A stretch of DNA of 64,000 bases, from the NCBI GenBank assembly GCA_017464765.1, contig JAFTYK010000005.1, positions 1 through 64,000 on the forward strand, given 5' to 3'. The notes below the pieces were generated by a model, which saw only the letters and a list, made by a program, of their open reading frames with translations, was not told the origin of the DNA and ran no database searches. Positions 17,647-26,896 of the stretch are shown one piece after another; the stretch's first letter is position 1, and every line of letters starts with the position of its first letter. A program made the translations under genes and the position numbers. The stretch comes from Ruminococcus sp. GTDB lineage: Bacteria; Bacillota; Clostridia; Oscillospirales; Acutalibacteraceae.

Positions 17647-19065
17647 TTGGACAAAAAAGTAATTGTGTCCTTGAGAGATATCTTTTTTGACTACGGAAAC
17701 GAAGTTATTCTGAACGGTATCAACCTTGATATTTATGATAAGGAGTTTATCACCCTATTAGGTCCGTCAGGTTGCGGAAAAACCACAACACTTAGGATTA
17801 TCGGTGGTTTTATTGAGCCAAAAAGCGGTGATGTTTTCTTTGATTCACAGCGAATCAATGAGCTACCGCCACATAAGCGTAATGTTAATACTGTTTTTCA
17901 GAAATACGCATTGTTTCCACATCTTAATGTTTATGATAATATCGCTTTTGGTCTTAGACTCAAGAAGATGTCAAAAGCTGAAATAGAGAATAAGGTTAAG
18001 CATATGCTCGCTATAGTTGACCTTAAAGGCTACGAAAAGCGAAAGATAAATAACCTTTCGGGTGGTCAGCAACAGCGAGTAGCGATTGCCAGAGCTTTGG
18101 TGTGTGACCCTGATGTAGTGCTTCTTGACGAGCCTCTCGGCGCGCTCGATTTAAAACTTCGTAAGGATATGCAGATTGAGCTTAAGAAAATTCAGCAAAA
18201 AACAAAGAAAACTTTCGTATATGTAACACACGATCAGGAAGAAGCACTTACTATGAGTGATAGAGTTGTTGTTATGAACAACGGTGTTATCGCTCAAATC
18301 GGTACTCCTACTGATATCTACAACGAGCCTGCAAATGCTTTCGTAGCAGATTTCATTGGTGAAGCTAATATTATAAACGGTGTTATGCTTGATGACTGCA
18401 GAGTTAGCATCTTGGGTCAGGAACTCAAGTGTGTTGACAAGGGCTTCCCTAAGAATTCTCCTGTTGATGTAGTTATTCGTCCTGAGGATATCGAAGTTGT
18501 TGATCCTACTCAGTCAGTACTTGTTGGTACAGTTGAGGATACGATATTTAAGGGCGTTCATTACGAAATGAGCGTAAAGTGCAACAAGTGTCAGTGGATT
18601 ATCCACTCAACAGTTGCACAAAAAGTTGGGGATACTATCGGCATGACTGTTTCTCCTGATAATATCCATATTATGCCTAAGATGTTCCTGCTTCCAAATA
18701 ATGAGATTTTTACAACTGTACTTTATAGTGATGAGGAAGCTAACACCATTACTATCTCAATTGAGGATAATGAAATTGAAGTTCCTGATTGTTACTATGA
18801 AGAGGGGACTAAACTTCACATCATCCTACCACCAACAGGACTTCATATTGCTGGCGACGGTGTGGGTGATCTTGATGAAGTTTACATCGAGTCTGTTATC
18901 TGGAAAGGTGAACACAACGAGATTATCCTTGAATCTGACGAGAGAAAATGGCTTATGCAAAGTGATCAGGACGAACAGGTTGCTACCTACGTTCCAGTAA
19001 GCTTTGATTTTTCAAAGGCTACTTTCGAGGTGATTGAAGGGGAAGGAGAGGCCGATGAAAACTAA
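17647..19065 (+). CDS. potA: Spermidine/putrescine ABC transporter ATPase PotA, long C-terminus
   Basis: A 472-residue ATPase that powers polyamine import. Walker A reads GPSGCGKTT, the signature [10 protein letters not shown] and Walker [13 protein letters not shown], followed by the [14 protein letters not shown] switch region. Start: TTG at 17647 behind a GGGGG Shine-Dalgarno, downstream of the promoter at 17569-17597; longer frames would begin before the transcript. PotA proteins are usually about 350-380 residues, so roughly 100 extra residues follow the usual TOBE region and look like a further TOBE-like beta segment rich in acidic residues. Operon head; overlaps potB by 11 bases. Confidence 0.92.
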   Translation: MDKKVIVSLRDIFFDYGNEVILNGINLDIYDKEFITLLGPSGCGKTTTLRIIGGFIEPKSGDVFFDSQRINELPPHKRNVNTVFQKYALFPHLNVYDNIAFGLRLKKMSKAEIENKVKHMLAIVDLKGYEKRKINNLSGGQQQRVAIARALVCDPDVVLLDEPLGALDLKLRKDMQIELKKIQQKTKKTFVYVTHDQEEALTMSDRVVVMNNGVIAQIGTPTDIYNEPANAFVADFIGEANIINGVMLDDCRVSILGQELKCVDKGFPKNSPVDVVIRPEDIEVVDPTQSVLVGTVEDTIFKGVHYEMSVKCNKCQWIIHSTVAQKVGDTIGMTVSPDNIHIMPKMFLLPNNEIFTTVLYSDEEANTITISIEDNEIEVPDCYYEEGTKLHIILPPTGLHIAGDGVGDLDEVYIESVIWKGEHNEIILESDERKWLMQSDQDEQVATYVPVSFDFSKATFEVIEGEGEADEN

Positions 19066-19846
19066 AAAGACAGCCTATCCGTACCTTTTGTGGATGCTTC
19101 TTTTTACTATTGTACCTATCGGTATGGTTATCTACTACGCTTTTACTGACGAACAGGGTAACTTTACCTTTGAGATGTTTGTGAACGCATCTGATTATTC
19201 ACAGGTTTTTCTTTATTCACTGTGGATAGCGCTTATCTCCACATTCATCTGCTTAGTGCTTGCGTATCCGTTGAGCTTTATGATTTCCAGATGTGAAGAG
19301 CATAAGCAAAGTATGATAATCATGTTCATTATGGTACCTATGTGGATGAATTTTTTGCTTAGAATTTACGCGTGGGTGCTGATTTTACAGAACTACGGTC
19401 CGCTAGATACGATGCTCAACTTCTTAGGCATTGATATTACCCTTATCGGAAATTCAGGCGCGACTATTTTAGGTATGGTTTACGAGTTTCTACCGTTTAT
19501 GATTTTACCTATCCACACGGTTATGAGTAAAATCGATAACTCGCTTATTGAAGCAGCACAGGATTTGGGTGCAAACAAATTTTACGTATTTAAAAATGTA
19601 ATATTCCCGTTGTCGGTGCCGGGTATTATCTCGGGTATAACTATGGTTTTTGTACCGACAGCGAGTACGTTCTTAGTTGCTCAGTATTTAGGCGGAACTC
19701 AGTTTATGATTGGTGACGTTATTGAGCGAGTATTCCAGTCGGACCATCACACAGGCTCAGCTATTGCGCTTGTGCTTATGGTTGTAATTCTGGGCTTCCT
19801 TGTATTTATGAACAGATTCGGTGACGAGGAGGCGGTGGGTGTATGA
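19055..19846 (+). CDS. potB: Spermidine/putrescine ABC transporter permease PotB
   Basis: A 263-residue permease with six predicted membrane segments and the EAA loop ([22 protein letters not shown]) that contacts PotA. ATG at 19055 follows AAGGAGAGG; a TTG seven codons earlier lies in front of that ribosome site and is rejected. It overlaps the end of potA (ATGAAAACTAA) and its TGA overlaps the ATG of potC, pointing to coupled translation. With PotC it forms the membrane channel for polyamines delivered by PotD. Confidence 0.93.
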   Translation: MKTKKTAYPYLLWMLLFTIVPIGMVIYYAFTDEQGNFTFEMFVNASDYSQVFLYSLWIALISTFICLVLAYPLSFMISRCEEHKQSMIIMFIMVPMWMNFLLRIYAWVLILQNYGPLDTMLNFLGIDITLIGNSGATILGMVYEFLPFMILPIHTVMSKIDNSLIEAAQDLGANKFYVFKNVIFPLSVPGIISGITMVFVPTASTFLVAQYLGGTQFMIGDVIERVFQSDHHTGSAIALVLMVVILGFLVFMNRFGDEEAVGV

Positions 19847-20634
19847 AAAAGTTTTCACAGAAGCTTTACTTCGGATTTATTATGGGCTTTTTATACTTAC
19901 CGCTTATTTACCTTATTGCGTATTCCTTCAACGACGGAAAAACCTCCGTATGGAAAGGTTTTACGCTCAAGTGGTATGTTGCCCTGTTTCAGGACGCTCA
20001 GATTATGCAAAGTCTTTACAATACCCTTTTAGTAGCGGTTTTGGCATCGCTTATTGCGACAGTGCTGGGGACGCTCGCTGCTATCGGTATTTATAATTTC
20101 AAGGGCGGATATCGTACGGTTATACAGAATGTGTCGAATATTCCTATCATCAACCCTGAAATTGTAACTGGTGTATCGCTGATGCTTCTTTTTACTATGG
20201 CAGGCACTATACTCGGTTTCGAGATGGGCTTTCTAACAGTGCTTTTAGCTCACATTGGATTTTGTACACCGTATGTGATTCTGAATGTTACTCCTCGACT
20301 AAAGCGTATGGATAACAGTATCTATGAAGCGGCGCTTGACTTGGGGTGTAGTCCCCTTAAGGCGTTTTTTAAGGTAGTGCTTCCTGAGATTATGCCGGGA
20401 ATTTTCTCTGGACTTCTCATCAGCTTCACTTATAGCTTAGATGATTTTGTTATCACATATTTCACCCGAGGAAGTAAGTTCCAGACTTTGCCTATCCAGA
20501 TTTACACAATGACCCATCAGCGTATCAATCCTAAGGCCAATGCGCTGTCGGCTATTTTGTTTGTTGTCATTCTTCTTATCCTCATTCTGATAAATATCAG
20601 AGGTAACAAAGAGGCTGAGAAATCGAAAGCATAA
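19843..20634 (+). CDS. potC: Spermidine/putrescine ABC transporter permease PotC
   Basis: A 263-residue permease, the partner of PotB, with six predicted membrane segments, an EAA loop (EAALDLGCSPLKAFFKVVLPE) and the family stretch SFTYSLDDFVITYFTRG. Start ATG overlaps the potB stop by four bases (ATGA). The second half of the heterodimeric polyamine channel. Confidence 0.93.
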   Translation: MKKFSQKLYFGFIMGFLYLPLIYLIAYSFNDGKTSVWKGFTLKWYVALFQDAQIMQSLYNTLLVAVLASLIATVLGTLAAIGIYNFKGGYRTVIQNVSNIPIINPEIVTGVSLMLLFTMAGTILGFEMGFLTVLLAHIGFCTPYVILNVTPRLKRMDNSIYEAALDLGCSPLKAFFKVVLPEIMPGIFSGLLISFTYSLDDFVITYFTRGSKFQTLPIQIYTMTHQRINPKANALSAILFVVILLILILINIRGNKEAEKSKA

Positions 20635-20652
20635 TATATTTTGGAGTAGAAA

Positions 20653-21903
20653 ATGAAAAAGAAAATATGCGTTTTTTTGAGCCTTATTATCATCATTTTG
20701 CCGCTTTGCCTTTCAGGTTGCGGTGAAAGTAGTGGTGGTTATGAGGGCGAAATCAATGTATATAACTGGGGTGAATATATCTCTAACGGAGACGACGGCA
20801 CCTTAGATGTTATCGATGAGTTCGAGAAAAAATATAATATAAAAGTCAACTACACTAACTTTGAAACTAACGAAGAGCTATATAACATTCTCTCTAATTC
20901 CAATTCATCATACGATGTAATCATCCCGTCTGACTATATGGTCAGTAAGTTAAGGGAAGAGGGAATGCTCGAGAAGATTGATTTTGAGAATATCCCTAAC
21001 TACAAGTATATTATGGATAATTACAAAACTGCTTCTTATGACCCGACAGGTGAGTATACAGTGCCGTATTCGTGGTGTGTTGTAGCTCTTGGTTACAACA
21101 AAAAAATGATCAAAGAGGGAGAAGTTAAGGGCTTTTCGGATTTGTGGAATGAAAAGTACGCAGGAAAAATCCTGATGTTTAATAACTCTCGTGATGCGAT
21201 GGCTATCTCAATGCAGTTGTGTGATCCACCGATTGACCCGGGTTCACAGAACTTTACAAGAGCTGATATTGACCGTGCCACCGAAAAGTTAGTTGCTCAG
21301 AAACCACTTCTCAAAAAGTACGTTATGGATCAGGTTTTCACTGAAATGGAAAGCTCACAGGCGGCTATCACTCCGTATTATGCAGGTGATATCTACACTA
21401 TGATGCAGAACAATCCTGATTTGACATACTGCTTACCGGAAGAAGGCTCTAATCTTTTTGTTGATGCTATGTGTATTCCTACATGTTGCCAGAACAAGGA
21501 ATACGCTGAGCTTTTTATCAATTTTATGTGTGAGCCTGAGGTAGCACTTGCGAATGCTGAGTATATCGGTTATGCTACACCGAACGAAGCTGCTCACGAT
21601 ATGCTTGATGATGAGATTAAAAACTGTGAGCTTATCTATCCGCCACAGGAATATATCGATAAGTGCTATACTTTCTCCAATATCCCAAGTGACGTATATG
21701 TTTATATGCAGGAAAAATTTGTGAAAGCATGCTCATCTTCCGCTGAGATTACAGATATGGGAGAAGAGGACACAGGTTCTAATATTATTTACACTATCAT
21801 TGTTTGCGTTCTCCTTGCCGCTATTATCATAGCTACTATTACAATGCTTACGCTGAATGTAATCAAAGCTGTGAAAAATCGTGGCAGAATACAAAAGCTG
21901 TAA
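20653..21903 (+). CDS. potD: Spermidine/putrescine-binding lipoprotein PotD with C-terminal membrane segment
   Basis: A 416-residue solute-binding protein. A lipoprotein signal ends in the lipobox LSGC (Cys near 23), then the mature protein begins with the PotD hallmark INVYNWGEYI. Residues to about 365 form the periplasmic-binding-type fold that captures spermidine or putrescine. Unusually, residues about 377-399 are a strongly hydrophobic segment followed by basic residues (KAVKNRGR), so the protein may be anchored at both ends. Last gene of potABCD, 18 bases after potC. Confidence 0.92.
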   Translation: MKKKICVFLSLIIIILPLCLSGCGESSGGYEGEINVYNWGEYISNGDDGTLDVIDEFEKKYNIKVNYTNFETNEELYNILSNSNSSYDVIIPSDYMVSKLREEGMLEKIDFENIPNYKYIMDNYKTASYDPTGEYTVPYSWCVVALGYNKKMIKEGEVKGFSDLWNEKYAGKILMFNNSRDAMAISMQLCDPPIDPGSQNFTRADIDRATEKLVAQKPLLKKYVMDQVFTEMESSQAAITPYYAGDIYTMMQNNPDLTYCLPEEGSNLFVDAMCIPTCCQNKEYAELFINFMCEPEVALANAEYIGYATPNEAAHDMLDDEIKNCELIYPPQEYIDKCYTFSNIPSDVYVYMQEKFVKACSSSAEITDMGEEDTGSNIIYTIIVCVLLAAIIIATITMLTLNVIKAVKNRGRIQKL

Positions 21904-21935
21904 TCAGTAGGTTGATTTAATCATTGATATAACAA

Positions 21936-21963
21936 AACCCCGCTCGTAAAAGCGGGGTTATTT
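21936..21963. terminator. Terminator between convergent potD and HAD phosphatase genes
   Basis: AACCCCGCT (21936-21944) pairs with AGCGGGGTT (21951-21959), 9 bp with a 6-base loop, followed by ATTTCTTT. The minus strand has TTTTG after the hairpin, so it may work both ways. Confidence 0.8.
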
Positions 21964-21982
21964 CTTTATAGGAATATTATTT

Positions 21983-22831
21983 TCATCTATCAATAGCCTT
22001 TAGCTGACGTATATTCTCATCATACAAATCGTTCTTAATAGCGATTTTACGCAAAATATTCTTCATTGTTTTATCAAGCGCGCCGTCCTTTGAATAGTCA
22101 GCAGGAAAGATAAAGTCAACTCTGTCCTCAATAAGTAGCTGTTCAACCTTTTCTTTGTTAGAATCGTTGTAAACAGCGATTGACTGACCACCATAGGCTT
22201 TCATCATCTTCATACACGGAACGTCGGAAAGTCCGTCGCCAATATAAATCATATTCGAAAACGGGACTCTCTTTGAGTCATCGGGCATTGATGAGTTTAA
22301 GTCTACGTCGTTAGCTACATCAAGCACACCTTTATTGATTCTGTAAACGAACTGGGTTTTGTTTGTGTAGTTAACAGCAGTTTTTGGCCACACAGCCTGC
22401 CCACTTTCGTCGTAGTAGAACTCACACGCGAAAATTTCTTTGAACTTATCACTGATGCCGGAACCTTCAATGATTTCCTTAAGACCTGATGAAATTACAT
22501 AGTGTTCAACACTCACGCCAATGAGCGCTCCGTACTGGTTAACTCTGTCAAACCATTCTTTAACACCTTTATAAAGCTCGATATCCTTACCGTTATTAAT
22601 GAGAGTTTCTCTGTCAAGTCGGATATTCTTTTCTTTCGACTTCTGTATCATTATGTACATATATGCAAGAATGGAATCCATGTGTTCCTCTCTGCCAAAA
22701 CCGTTGGCAGCTGCCCAGAAATCGGAAGATTCCATCGAAAGGCTTGGAATAAAAGTGTAGTCCTGCATATCTTTAGTACACAAGGTTTTGTCAAAGTCGT
22801 ACATAATAGCGACTATAGGTTTATCAGCCAT
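21983..22831 (-). CDS. HAD-superfamily phosphatase
   Basis: A 282-residue soluble protein of the haloacid dehalogenase superfamily, phosphoserine phosphatase-like group. Motif I is YDFDKTL (nucleophile Asp about residue 12), motif II lies in YVISSGLKEI and the late metal-binding motif is YIGDGLSDVPCM. A large helical cap is inserted after motif I. Substrate cannot be told from sequence. AAAGGAAT precedes the ATG. It lies 46 bases downstream of the cyclophilin gene on the same strand and may be cotranscribed. Confidence 0.82.
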   Translation of the reverse strand: MADKPIVAIMYDFDKTLCTKDMQDYTFIPSLSMESSDFWAAANGFGREEHMDSILAYMYIMIQKSKEKNIRLDRETLINNGKDIELYKGVKEWFDRVNQYGALIGVSVEHYVISSGLKEIIEGSGISDKFKEIFACEFYYDESGQAVWPKTAVNYTNKTQFVYRINKGVLDVANDVDLNSSMPDDSKRVPFSNMIYIGDGLSDVPCMKMMKAYGGQSIAVYNDSNKEKVEQLLIEDRVDFIFPADYSKDGALDKTMKNILRKIAIKNDLYDENIRQLKAIDR

Positions 22832-22877
22832 GATTATAATTCCTTTCGGGAATATAATAAAATTCTAAATCAGAAAA

Positions 22878-23585
22878 TTAATATTCTACTACCTCAACGT
22901 ATTCAAGTTCTACGTCCTCGAGTGGTCTGTCGCCAACTGCAGTAGCAACAGAAGCGATAGCGTCAACAACGTCCATACCCTCGTAAACCCAGCCGAATAC
23001 AGTATATCCGCCGTCCAAGTATGTGTTGTCTTCAGGACACTGGTTGATGTAGAACTGGCTTCCGTTAGTATCAGGACCTGCATTTGCCATAGCTACAGAG
23101 CCTCTGATGTTTGAAGCGTATTCAGAAACTTCGTTAGGGAATTCAACACCGTAAGCAGATACACCGCCTGTACCATCGAAATTAGTGTAGTCGCCACCCT
23201 GAATCATAAAGTTGTTAATAACTCTGTGGAAGATAGTTTTGTCGTATCTACCAGCTTCTGCGAGAGCGATGAAGTTGTTAGTAGCAAGTGGAGCGATTTC
23301 GTCTAAGAATCTCATTTTAATATCGCCCATGCTTGTGTGAAGAATAGCTACAGTTTCGCCTTTTTCAGGCTCTCTGATAGCGTAATCGTCGTCAACCACT
23401 GCATCTTCTACAGGTTTGATGTCGTTAATGTTAAGTAAAGCTTCCATATCTTTGTTACCTCCGTTTTGGGAAACATCCCCGTTAGTTTTTTCGGTTGTAC
23501 CTGTGTATACAACTTCGTCACCGCAAGCAGTGAGTACAGCCATACACATCATAAGTGCAAGTACGATTAATAGTAATCTTTTCAT
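22878..23585 (-). CDS. Lipoprotein cyclophilin-type peptidyl-prolyl isomerase
   Basis: A 235-residue extracytoplasmic lipoprotein. A signal with lipobox LTAC (Cys about 21) is followed by a short spacer and, from about residue 75, a cyclophilin domain with FHRVINNFMIQGGDY (catalytic Arg), the GSQFYI motif and DGGYTVFGWVYEGMDVV. It catalyses proline cis-trans isomerisation and should help fold exported proteins, such as the large secreted enzymes. Own promoter at 23616-23644. Confidence 0.93.
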   Translation of the reverse strand: MKRLLLIVLALMMCMAVLTACGDEVVYTGTTEKTNGDVSQNGGNKDMEALLNINDIKPVEDAVVDDDYAIREPEKGETVAILHTSMGDIKMRFLDEIAPLATNNFIALAEAGRYDKTIFHRVINNFMIQGGDYTNFDGTGGVSAYGVEFPNEVSEYASNIRGSVAMANAGPDTNGSQFYINQCPEDNTYLDGGYTVFGWVYEGMDVVDAIASVATAVGDRPLEDVELEYVEVVEY

Positions 23586-23615
23586 AGTTTAATTTCCTTT
23601 CTTAAAACTTTTATA

Positions 23616-23644
23616 ATTTTAATATATATTTTATCTCTTTTCAA
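23616..23644 (-). promoter_or_regulatory. Sigma-A promoter of the cyclophilin gene
   Basis: Minus strand TTGAAA (23644-23639), 17-base spacer, TAAAAT (23621-23616), about 30 bases before the ATG. Confidence 0.65.
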
Positions 23645-23749
23645 TACCCAATGATAAATTTTCAAACAATGTTCATTTATGTGTTTGGTATATCTTTTCT
23701 GTTTGTGTCATAAAAATCTATAGAAATGAAAGCCTAAGGAGGACACAAA

Positions 23750-24673
23750 ATGACAGGCTATTTACCTGAGGGGAAACTTCTCTATAGTAATGATAACAAA
23801 AGAACGCTTTCTTCCCTTTCAAATATCATAGAAGCTAAAGAAAGCTCGAAAATTCTTGAAGCAAAAGCTGTGCTGTGCGATAATGCTCACAATCTTATTG
23901 TAGATTTAGGAGTAATGAAAGGAATTATCCCCAGAGAGGAAGGAGCTGTGGGGATAAAAGAGGGTACCGTTCGTGATATAGCTGTAATATCACGAGTTAA
24001 TCGGGCAGTTTGTTTTGTAGTAACCGATGTTATAAAAGATGAAAACGGTGAAGACGTAGCGATGCTATCGCGTGCGAAAGCTCAACGTAAGTGTATAGAA
24101 AACTATGTAAATACGCTTACTGTTGGCGATGTAATACCTGCCAGAATTACTCACCTCGAAGCGTTCGGCGCCTTTGCGGACATAGGTTGTGGAGTTGTAG
24201 CACTTATGCCAATAGATGCTATTTCTATCTCAAGAATCGAACACCCACGTGAGAGATTCACCGTAGGAATGGATATAAAAGCCGTGATAAAATCGATAGA
24301 GAACGGTAGAATAAGCCTCAGCCATAAAGAACTTCTTGGAACATGGGAGGAAAACGCAAGCAACTTTAATGCAGGGGAAACGGTCACAGGTATTGTCCGT
24401 TCAGTAGAAAACTATGGAGCTTTTATTGAACTTACTCCGAATTTAGCGGGTCTTGCGGAACTTAAAGATGGGGTGAAGGTCGGTGACAAGGCGAGTGTCT
24501 ACATAAAAAGTATTATCAAACCTAAAATGAAAATTAAACTGATAATTATCGATACTTTCACTTGTGATGATACTGTCCAAAAGCCGGTTTATTATTATAA
24601 AAATGACCATATTGACGAGTTTGTTTATTCGCCTGTACAGTGCGAAAAATTCATAGCGACAAAATTTGAATAG
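23750..24673 (+). CDS. S1 RNA-binding domain protein (S1-like)
   Basis: A 307-residue protein of three S1-type OB folds: a divergent first (about 35-110), a second beginning VGDVIPARITHLEAFGAFADI (about 123-195) and a third beginning AGETVTGIVRSVENYGAFIEL (about 207-275). Firmicutes carry such short RpsA-like proteins; they bind single-stranded RNA, and the role in translation initiation is not established for them. AAGGAGG lies nine bases before the ATG. Divergent from the cyclophilin gene, followed by rmuC behind its own promoter. Confidence 0.8.
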   Translation: MTGYLPEGKLLYSNDNKRTLSSLSNIIEAKESSKILEAKAVLCDNAHNLIVDLGVMKGIIPREEGAVGIKEGTVRDIAVISRVNRAVCFVVTDVIKDENGEDVAMLSRAKAQRKCIENYVNTLTVGDVIPARITHLEAFGAFADIGCGVVALMPIDAISISRIEHPRERFTVGMDIKAVIKSIENGRISLSHKELLGTWEENASNFNAGETVTGIVRSVENYGAFIELTPNLAGLAELKDGVKVGDKASVYIKSIIKPKMKIKLIIIDTFTCDDTVQKPVYYYKNDHIDEFVYSPVQCEKFIATKFE

Positions 24674-24687
24674 TGATGTTATTACAG

Positions 24688-24716
24688 TTGACTAAAGCTA
24701 TGAGGAATGATAAAAT
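24688..24716 (+). promoter_or_regulatory. Sigma-A promoter of rmuC
   Basis: TTGACT (24688-24693), 17-base spacer, TAAAAT (24711-24716); the start codon is 37 bases downstream. Confidence 0.75.
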
Positions 24717-24752
24717 CATTACATAGAAAAACACAAAATACAGGAGTTATTT

Positions 24753-26012
24753 ATGACACAGGATACACTGAATATCATTATATTGTGCGTAGCGGTTTTA
24801 TCGCTTTTGTTTGGTTTAGTGGCAGTAATATTACTGTTAAAAAATCGAAACACTAAACCTGATATGACCGAGTTTACACAAAAAAACGAACAGCAGCTTA
24901 GCACATTAAGACAAGAAATCTCTGCTTCGACCAATCAATCTGTGAAAAGTCTTGGCGATATGATTGCTTTGAATCAGCAGAATTTTATGCAATCGCAGGC
25001 CGAAAAAAGCAAGGCGATTGAGGAAAGACTCAAAACTTTTTCACTTGAAAATGAGCAAAAACTCGAGCTTATCCGTAAGAGTGTTGAACAGAAACTCAGC
25101 TACATTCAGGAAGACAATAATAAACAGCTCGAAAAAATGCGAGAAACTGTTGACGAAAAGCTTCAGAAAACGCTCGAAGATAAGATGAATAAATCATTTG
25201 CGCTTGTATCCGAGCGACTTGAACAGGTTTACAAGGGACTCGGTGAGATGCAAAATTTAGCATCAGGTGTAGGGGATTTGAAAAAAGTTCTCTCTAATGT
25301 TAAGACTCGCGGCATCTTAGGCGAAATTCAGCTTTCATCTATTCTGAAAGAAATATTAGCTCCCGAACAGTTCGACGAAAATGTTGCAACCAAAAAGGGA
25401 TCTAAAGATGTAGTTGAGTTTGCTATCAGACTTCCGGGTGACGATGACGGATTTATCTATCTTCCTATTGACTCTAAATTCCCGGGTGATACCTACGCCG
25501 CGTTGAAAGATGCTTACGACTTGGGTGATAAGGCGCAGGTTGAACTCGCCGTAAAAACTCTTATCACTACAATTAAAAGGGAAGCAAAGGATATCCACGA
25601 TAAGTATATTGACCCTCCAAACACAACTGAGTTTGCTATTATGTTCTTACCTTTTGAAGGACTTTACAGTGAAGTTGTAAACCGAGGTTTAGTAGAAGTT
25701 TTACAGCGTGATTACAGGGTTAATATTGCAGGACCTAGCACAATGGCAGCATTGCTTAACTCTATCCAGATGGGCTTCAAGACACTTGCTGTCCAAAAGA
25801 GAAGTGCAGAAGTCTGGGAAGTATTAGGCTCAGTGAAGAAGGAGTTTGATACCTTCTCCGATGTTCTTTCTAAAGCTCAACAGCATATTAATCTTGTTAC
25901 AAAAGACCTTGATACCTTGGCTGGAGTTCGTACACGTCAGATTCAGCGTAAACTCAGTGCTGTTCAAAGTATCGACTCAAAAGTTGAACTCTCGGACAGT
26001 ATTGATGAATAA
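24753..26012 (+). CDS. rmuC: DNA recombination protein RmuC
   Basis: A 419-residue RmuC family protein. An N-terminal membrane segment (about 6-30) is followed by a long coiled coil (about 35-165) and the RmuC domain (about 170-385), a restriction-endonuclease-like fold with VKTRGILGEIQL, LPIDSKFPGD and AGPSTMAALLNSIQMGF. The family limits inversions at repeats and has been linked to defence against foreign DNA. It precedes sigG by 60 bases, with a terminator-like hairpin between them. Confidence 0.92.
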   Translation: MTQDTLNIIILCVAVLSLLFGLVAVILLLKNRNTKPDMTEFTQKNEQQLSTLRQEISASTNQSVKSLGDMIALNQQNFMQSQAEKSKAIEERLKTFSLENEQKLELIRKSVEQKLSYIQEDNNKQLEKMRETVDEKLQKTLEDKMNKSFALVSERLEQVYKGLGEMQNLASGVGDLKKVLSNVKTRGILGEIQLSSILKEILAPEQFDENVATKKGSKDVVEFAIRLPGDDDGFIYLPIDSKFPGDTYAALKDAYDLGDKAQVELAVKTLITTIKREAKDIHDKYIDPPNTTEFAIMFLPFEGLYSEVVNRGLVEVLQRDYRVNIAGPSTMAALLNSIQMGFKTLAVQKRSAEVWEVLGSVKKEFDTFSDVLSKAQQHINLVTKDLDTLAGVRTRQIQRKLSAVQSIDSKVELSDSIDE

Positions 26013-26027
26013 TTGAATTAAAAAACA

Positions 26028-26071
26028 CCCCTTTGGTAATACTTAACTTAAGTGCTACCAAGGGGGATTTT
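26028..26071 (+). promoter_or_regulatory. Terminator-like hairpin that contains the sigG Shine-Dalgarno sequence
   Basis: CCCCTTTGGTA (26028-26038) pairs with TACCAAGGGGG (26056-26066) over 11 bp including one G-U pair; the inner part adds ACTT/AAGT. ATTTTTG follows, so it can end rmuC transcripts. Its 3' arm contains AAGGGGG (26060-26066), the only ribosome site for the sigG start at 26074, which would be hidden whenever the full hairpin forms. Confidence 0.75.
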
Positions 26072-26073
26072 TG

Positions 26074-26856
26074 TTGCAGTACAATAAGGTTGAAATCTGC
26101 GGAGTTAATACCGCTAAGCTCAAGGTTTTATCAGAAAAAGAAAAACGTGAATTATTAAATATTATCAGGACAGGCTCAAAAGCTGAAGCCCAAAAAGCTA
26201 GAGAGAAGATGATAAACGGAAATCTGCGTTTAGTTCTTTCTGTTATTCAGCGTTTTGTAAATCGAGGTGAAAACTTAGATGATCTTTTTCAGGTAGGGGT
26301 AATCGGACTTATAAAAGCAATCGACAATTTTGATCCGAGTTTGGACGTTAGATTTTCGACTTATGGTGTTCCTATGGTGTGTGGAGAATTAAGGCGTTAT
26401 CTAAGAGATAATAACTCAATCAGGGTTTCGCGTTCTATGCGTGATACAGCATATCACGCAATGCAGATAAAAGAAGAGCTGACTACGAAAAACGGTAAAG
26501 AACCGACAGTTGAAGAAATAGCGAAAGTTATGGATATTCCAAAAGAAAATGTGGTTTTAGCACTCGAAGCGATAGTTGAACCCGTATCACTTTTCGAACC
26601 CGTGTTTTCCGAAGGAAACGATACTATCTATGTTATGGATCAGGTTGGTGATAGCGTTGATGATAACGACTGGCTCGACGAAATCGCAATAAAAGAGGCG
26701 ATAAGAAAACTTTCGGACCGAGAAAAAAAGATACTTTCTCTTAGGTATTTTAAGGGTAAAACTCAGATGGAAGTAGCTACCGAAATCGGCATTAGTCAGG
26801 CTCAAGTTAGCAGAATCGAAAAAGGTGCATTGGATTCAATAAAAAAGGAACTCTAA
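26074..26856 (+). CDS. sigG: RNA polymerase sporulation sigma factor SigG
   Basis: A 260-residue sigma-70 family protein acting late in the forespore. It is recognised by its N-terminus NKVEICGVNTAKL, then region 2 (NGNLRLVLSVIQRF, DDLFQVGVIGLIKAIDNFD, YLRDNNSIRVSRSMRD), region 3 with VSLFEPVFSEG and YVMDQVGD, and region 4.2 KTQMEVATEIGISQAQVSR. The TTG at 26074 has AAGGGGG seven bases upstream; a TTG one codon earlier is too close. The usual clostridial neighbours spoIIGA and sigE are absent here; rmuC precedes it. Weak start codon and hidden ribosome site suggest restrained translation. Confidence 0.95.
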   Translation: MQYNKVEICGVNTAKLKVLSEKEKRELLNIIRTGSKAEAQKAREKMINGNLRLVLSVIQRFVNRGENLDDLFQVGVIGLIKAIDNFDPSLDVRFSTYGVPMVCGELRRYLRDNNSIRVSRSMRDTAYHAMQIKEELTTKNGKEPTVEEIAKVMDIPKENVVLALEAIVEPVSLFEPVFSEGNDTIYVMDQVGDSVDDNDWLDEIAIKEAIRKLSDREKKILSLRYFKGKTQMEVATEIGISQAQVSRIEKGALDSIKKEL

Positions 26857-26862
26857 ATAAAA

Positions 26863-26896
26863 ACGCACAGCTTGTAATTACAGGCTGTGCGTAATT
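26863..26896. terminator. Terminator between convergent sigG and chrA genes
   Basis: ACGCACAGC (26863-26871) with GCTGTGCGT (26884-26892), extended inward by TGTA/TACA, followed by AATTTTAT; on the minus strand followed by TTTTTATT. Confidence 0.8.
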
